Part shown: piece by piece, positions 60,835-64,000 of the stretch
How positions within the stretch are numbered: position 1 is the first letter of the stretch
Layout of the letters: each line of letters starts with the position of its first letter
NCBI RefSeq assembly: GCF_000971255.1
Contig: NZ_BBMC01000004.1
Span: 186,001-250,000 of the forward strand
Direction: 5' to 3'
DNA from: Demequina rhizosphaerae
GTDB lineage: Bacteria > Actinomycetota > Actinomycetes > Actinomycetales > Demequinaceae
Length of the DNA: 64,000 bases
Program-made: the position numbers and the translations under genes
Notes under the pieces: model-generated
What the model saw: only the letters and a program-made list of their open reading frames with translations
Told to the model about the DNA's origin: nothing
Databases searched by the model: none

Positions 60835-62627
60835 GCACCCCGACCACCACCGCGACGCCCGCCACCGGCATCCCCCGCCGCGGCCTCCTGCGTCGCCTGC
60901 TCGGCCACCCGCTCGGTGGCGTCTCGATGATCGTCCTCGCCGTCATCGTGGTCGTCGGCGTGATCGCGCCGTGGATCGCGCCGCATGACCCGACCGAGAC
61001 CAGCCTCAGCATGATCTTCGCGGAGCCGGGCGGGGAGTACCTCCTCGGCGGCGACTCGGCGGGGCGCGACATCTGGTCGCGCCTGCTCATCGCGACCGCG
61101 TTCTCGCTCGCGGGCGGCCTGCTCGTCATGGCCGTCGCCTCCCTGGTGGGCGTCACGGCGGGCCTTGTCGCCGGCTACTACGGGGGATTCGTCGACGCGG
61201 TCGGCGCCTGGTTCACCGCGCTCACCATGTCGCTGCCGTCGATCATCGTGCTGATCGCCGCACGCGCCGTCATCGGCCCCTCGATGTGGTGGACGATGGC
61301 GATCTTCGGACTCTTCATCTCGCCCGTGTACTACCGCGTCGTCTACACCTCGGTGCGCGGCGTCCGGAACGAGCTCTACGTGGACGCGGCCCGCACCTCG
61401 GGCCTGGGCGACGGCCGCATCATCGGCCGCCACGTGCTGCTCGCGGTCCGTGCTCCCGTGATCCTGCTGATGTCGGGCGTGATCGCCGCCGGCATCGGCA
61501 TGCAGGCGGGCTTCGACTTCCTCGGCCTGGGCGACCCCACGATCCCGACGTGGGGCCAGATGCTCAACGAGGGCTTCTACAACATCACCCGCTCCTCGAC
61601 CCTCGTGATGTGGCCCGCGCTCGCGCTCGGCATCACCACCGTGGCGCTCACCCTGCTGGGCACGGCGCTGCGCGACGAGCTCGAGGGCACGTCGGAGCGT
61701 CGACGCTCGCGCAAGGCACCGGCCTGGTCGCTCGACGAGGAGGTCCCCGCGGTGGTCGACCACGGCGGCGAGGACGGCGCGCAGCCGCTCCTCGAGGTCC
61801 GCGACCTCGCCGTGGCCTACCAGGCGGGGGACGGCTACTCCACGGTGGTCAAGGGCGGCCGGCTCACCGTCCGCCGCGGCGAGACCCACGGCCTCATCGG
61901 CGAGTCGGGCTCGGGCAAGACCCAGACCGCGTTCTCCGTGCTCGGGCTGCTGCCCAAGGGCGGCAAGGTGATGGCCGGCTCGATCGTCTTCGACGGCCAG
62001 GAGCTCACCGGGCTCACCGACGCGCAGATGAACCGCCTCCGCGGCACCCGCATCGCGTACGTGCCCCAGGAGCCCATGTCGAACCTCGACCCGTCGTTCA
62101 CTGTGGGCCACCAGCTCACCGAGCCGCTCGTCAAGGCGGCGGGCCTGTCCCGCACGGAGGCGAAGGAGCGCGCGCTGGCGCTGCTCGACCGGGTGGGCAT
62201 CCCCGACCCGCAGCGCGCCTTCGGCTCGTACCCGCACCAGCTCTCGGGCGGCATGGCCCAGCGCGTGCTCATCGCGGGCGCGGTCGCGTCCCACCCCGAC
62301 CTGCTCATCGCCGACGAGCCGACCACCGCGCTCGACGTCACCGTGCAGGCCGAGGTGCTCGACCTGCTCCGCGACCTCCAGGACGAGCTCGGGATGGCGA
62401 TCCTCATCGTCACCCACAACTTCGGCGTCGTGGCCGACATCTGCGACCGCGTCTCCGTGATGCAGCAGGGGGTCATGGTCGAGACCGGCGCCACCGGCGA
62501 CGTGTTCGACGACCCCCGCCACCCCTACACCCGCGCGCTGTTCGAGGCGATCCCCAAGGGGGCGCCACGCGTGCCCCTCGCGGGCGTCACGAGCGCCGGG
62601 ATGCTTGGAACGGGGACCCTGAAGTGA
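60831..62627 (+). CDS. Fused ABC permease (DppC-like) and ATPase (DppD-like)
   Basis: A 598-residue fusion. Residues 1-290 are a DppC-type permease with helices and the loop YVDAARTSGLGDGRIIGRHVL. A charged linker (about 285-318) joins an ATPase domain with Walker A GESGSGKTQ (about 358), signature LSGGMAQRV (about 471) and DEPTTALDVTVQ. The C-terminal oligopeptide-transporter domain HPYTRALFEAIPKG is present. The fusion fixes a 1:1 ratio of permease and ATPase. Confidence 0.93.
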   Translation: MSTPTTTATPATGIPRRGLLRRLLGHPLGGVSMIVLAVIVVVGVIAPWIAPHDPTETSLSMIFAEPGGEYLLGGDSAGRDIWSRLLIATAFSLAGGLLVMAVASLVGVTAGLVAGYYGGFVDAVGAWFTALTMSLPSIIVLIAARAVIGPSMWWTMAIFGLFISPVYYRVVYTSVRGVRNELYVDAARTSGLGDGRIIGRHVLLAVRAPVILLMSGVIAAGIGMQAGFDFLGLGDPTIPTWGQMLNEGFYNITRSSTLVMWPALALGITTVALTLLGTALRDELEGTSERRRSRKAPAWSLDEEVPAVVDHGGEDGAQPLLEVRDLAVAYQAGDGYSTVVKGGRLTVRRGETHGLIGESGSGKTQTAFSVLGLLPKGGKVMAGSIVFDGQELTGLTDAQMNRLRGTRIAYVPQEPMSNLDPSFTVGHQLTEPLVKAAGLSRTEAKERALALLDRVGIPDPQRAFGSYPHQLSGGMAQRVLIAGAVASHPDLLIADEPTTALDVTVQAEVLDLLRDLQDELGMAILIVTHNFGVVADICDRVSVMQQGVMVETGATGDVFDDPRHPYTRALFEAIPKGAPRVPLAGVTSAGMLGTGTLK

Positions 62628-62638
62628 AGGACAACACC

Positions 62639-63499
62639 ATGACCGACTCCCTGCTCACCGTCGACGGGCTCGAGGTCGAGTACCCCGGCCGCGGGTTCCG
62701 CGCGCAGCCCTTCCGCGCCGTCAAGGGCGTGAGCTTCGACATCAAGCCCGGCGAGACCGTGGGTCTCGTGGGGGAGTCCGGCTCCGGCAAGACCACCATC
62801 GGCCGCGCCATCCTCGGGCTCGCGCCCGTGTCCGCCGGCACGGTGACGTTCAAGGGCGAGGGCATCTCGCACCCCACGAAGCAGCGCCGCCGCGAGCTCA
62901 CGCGCGACATCCAGGTGGTCTACCAGGACCCCTACTCGTCGCTCAACCCCTCGCTCACGATCGGCGACTCGCTCACCGAGCCGATGATCGTCCGCAAGAC
63001 CCCGAAGCGCGAGGCCCAGGCGCGCGTCCGCGAGCTCCTCGACATGGTCAGGCTGCCGTCCGACGCCGCGGACCGCATGCCGCGCGAGTTCTCGGGCGGC
63101 CAGCGTCAGCGCGTCGCGATCGCCCGGGCCCTCGCGCTCGATCCGACGCTCATCATCTGCGACGAGCCGGTCTCCGCGCTCGACCTGTCCACGCAGGCCC
63201 GAGTGCTCGAGCTGTTCCTCGAGATCCAGGAGCGGACGGGCGTGGCCTACCTCTTCATCTCGCACGACCTCGCGGTCGTCCGCGAGATGTCGCACCGGGT
63301 CGCCGTGCTCCTCCACGGCGAGCTGGTCGAGTGGGGCGACGGCGACACGGTCACGTCGCAGCCTGAGCACCCGTACACGCAGCGGCTGCTGCTCGCGTCG
63401 CCGGTCCCGGACCCGATCGCGCAGGAGCAGCGGCGGGCCGACCGGCTGCGCCTCAAGCAGCTCCACGCCGACCAGAGCCTCCAGGCCGGCGCGGCCTGA
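62639..63499 (+). CDS. ABC transporter ATP-binding protein (DppF-like)
   Basis: A 286-residue ATPase: Walker A GESGSGKTTIGRA, Q-loop VVYQDPYSSLNP, signature FSGGQRQRV, Walker B LIICDEPVSALDLSTQ and C-terminal HPYTQRLLLASPVPDP. ATG at 62639; GTG at 62624 would add five residues. It completes the importer with the fused ATPase as partner. Confidence 0.94.
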   Translation: MTDSLLTVDGLEVEYPGRGFRAQPFRAVKGVSFDIKPGETVGLVGESGSGKTTIGRAILGLAPVSAGTVTFKGEGISHPTKQRRRELTRDIQVVYQDPYSSLNPSLTIGDSLTEPMIVRKTPKREAQARVRELLDMVRLPSDAADRMPREFSGGQRQRVAIARALALDPTLIICDEPVSALDLSTQARVLELFLEIQERTGVAYLFISHDLAVVREMSHRVAVLLHGELVEWGDGDTVTSQPEHPYTQRLLLASPVPDPIAQEQRRADRLRLKQLHADQSLQAGAA

Positions 63500-63554
63500 G
63501 CACGACGTACCCGAACGACCCACCCGCCGCCCTGTCGCGGCCCGAAGGAGAATC

Positions 63555-64000
63555 ATGACCGCCTCGACCCCCGCATCGTTCCTCTGGGGCGTCGCCACCG
63601 CCGGCCACCAGACCGATGGAGGCGACACGACGTCGGACACCTCGTTCCTCGAGCTCACACAGCCGAGCGTGTTCGCCGAGCCCGCGGGGAGCGCCTGCAA
63701 CAGCTGGGAGCTGTGGGAGAGGGACCTCGACCTCGCCGTCGCGATGGGCCTCAACGCCTTCCGCTTCTCGGTGGAGTGGTGCCGCGTCGAGCCCGAGCAG
63801 GGGAGCATCGACGACGCCGCCCTCGCGCACTACGAGGACGTCATCGACGGCTGCCTCGCGCGGGGGCTCGCGCCGATCGTGACGTTCAGCCACTTCACCG
63901 CGCCGCACTGGTTCGCGTGCCGCGGGTCCTGGCTCGCGGACGAGGCGGCGGCCGACTTCGCGCGCTTCTGCACCGTCGTGATGGAGCGCATCGGCGACCG
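63555..64000 (+). CDS. GH1 family glycosidase (partial, N-terminus)
   Basis: The first 148 residues of a family 1 enzyme, cut by the window end: FLWGVATAGHQTDG, CNSWELWERDLDLAVAMGLNAFRFSVEW broken by spacing, and VTFSHFTAPHWF. HQTDG replaces the common YQIEG, and FTAPHW replaces YHWDLP, so it belongs to a divergent GH1 subgroup. The catalytic residues lie outside the window. AAGGAG precedes the ATG. It follows the importer and probably acts on the imported glycoside. Confidence 0.88.
   Translation, partial: MTASTPASFLWGVATAGHQTDGGDTTSDTSFLELTQPSVFAEPAGSACNSWELWERDLDLAVAMGLNAFRFSVEWCRVEPEQGSIDDAALAHYEDVIDGCLARGLAPIVTFSHFTAPHWFACRGSWLADEAAADFARFCTVVMERIGD

Overview
The window is high-GC DNA (roughly 70% GC) from an actinomycete. 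The order rho - rpmE - prfA - prmC - tsaC/sua5 - wecA - atpI-like - atpBEFHAGDC - nucS is the classic actinobacterial arrangement. NucS, GlgE, a Scy-like coiled-coil protein and many GTG or leaderless starts also point to Actinomycetota. The carbohydrate-active enzymes suggest a Cellulomonadaceae/Demequinaceae-like member of Micrococcales. That placement is inference.

Layout. 1-2.2 kb: the end of one half and the whole second half of a heterodimeric ABC exporter. 2.3-4.6 kb: a GyrI-like protein and a minus-strand DUF6325-SHOCT-DUF389 operon. 5-20.5 kb: the housekeeping block from rho to nucS. It is interrupted between rho and rpmE by a DUF559/AbiEi-like gene surrounded by three related long palindromes. 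20.5-25.3 kb: a GNAT enzyme, a GH1 beta-glucosidase, a small zinc-finger protein and two alpha/beta hydrolases. 25.3-31.4 kb: a 1047-residue Scy-like coiled-coil protein, overlapped by a small partner gene and divergent from a membrane protein - lipoprotein - YbbN operon. 31.5-35.8 kb: glgE-glgB. 36-45.8 kb: a galactan-use locus (GH42, a MalEFG-type importer without its own ATPase, and a secreted multidomain GH53 galactanase). 45.8-48 kb: glgX. 48-54.6 kb: a catabolic cluster (two FAH-family hydrolases, SDR, carboxymuconolactone decarboxylase-like protein, IclR regulator, esterase, cupin, LysR regulator). 54.7-64 kb: GH78 alpha-L-rhamnosidase, TetR regulator, a peptide-type ABC importer and the start of a second GH1 enzyme.

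How the parts fit. GH53 would cut galactan outside the cell, the MalEFG-like importer would take up the oligosaccharides, and GH42 would finish them inside. The GH53 and GH42 promoters share a CelR/LacI-like palindrome. In the rhamnoside region, a shared palindrome lies upstream of the GH78 gene and over the -35 box of the importer operon, so the intervening TetR protein probably controls both. GlgE, GlgB and GlgX handle alpha-glucan.

The most unusual DNA-level signals are four. First, the 10-mer CGCATCGTCC/GGACGATGCG occurs 22 times and often forces otherwise uncommon GCA or GAT codons. Second, the palindrome-flanked DUF559 module splits rho from rpmE. Third, an exact 11-residue ladder of Tyr/Trp runs through the Scy-like coiled coil. 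Fourth, a 20-nt motif forms a perfect long inverted repeat at 42.2 kb and recurs at 22.7 kb.
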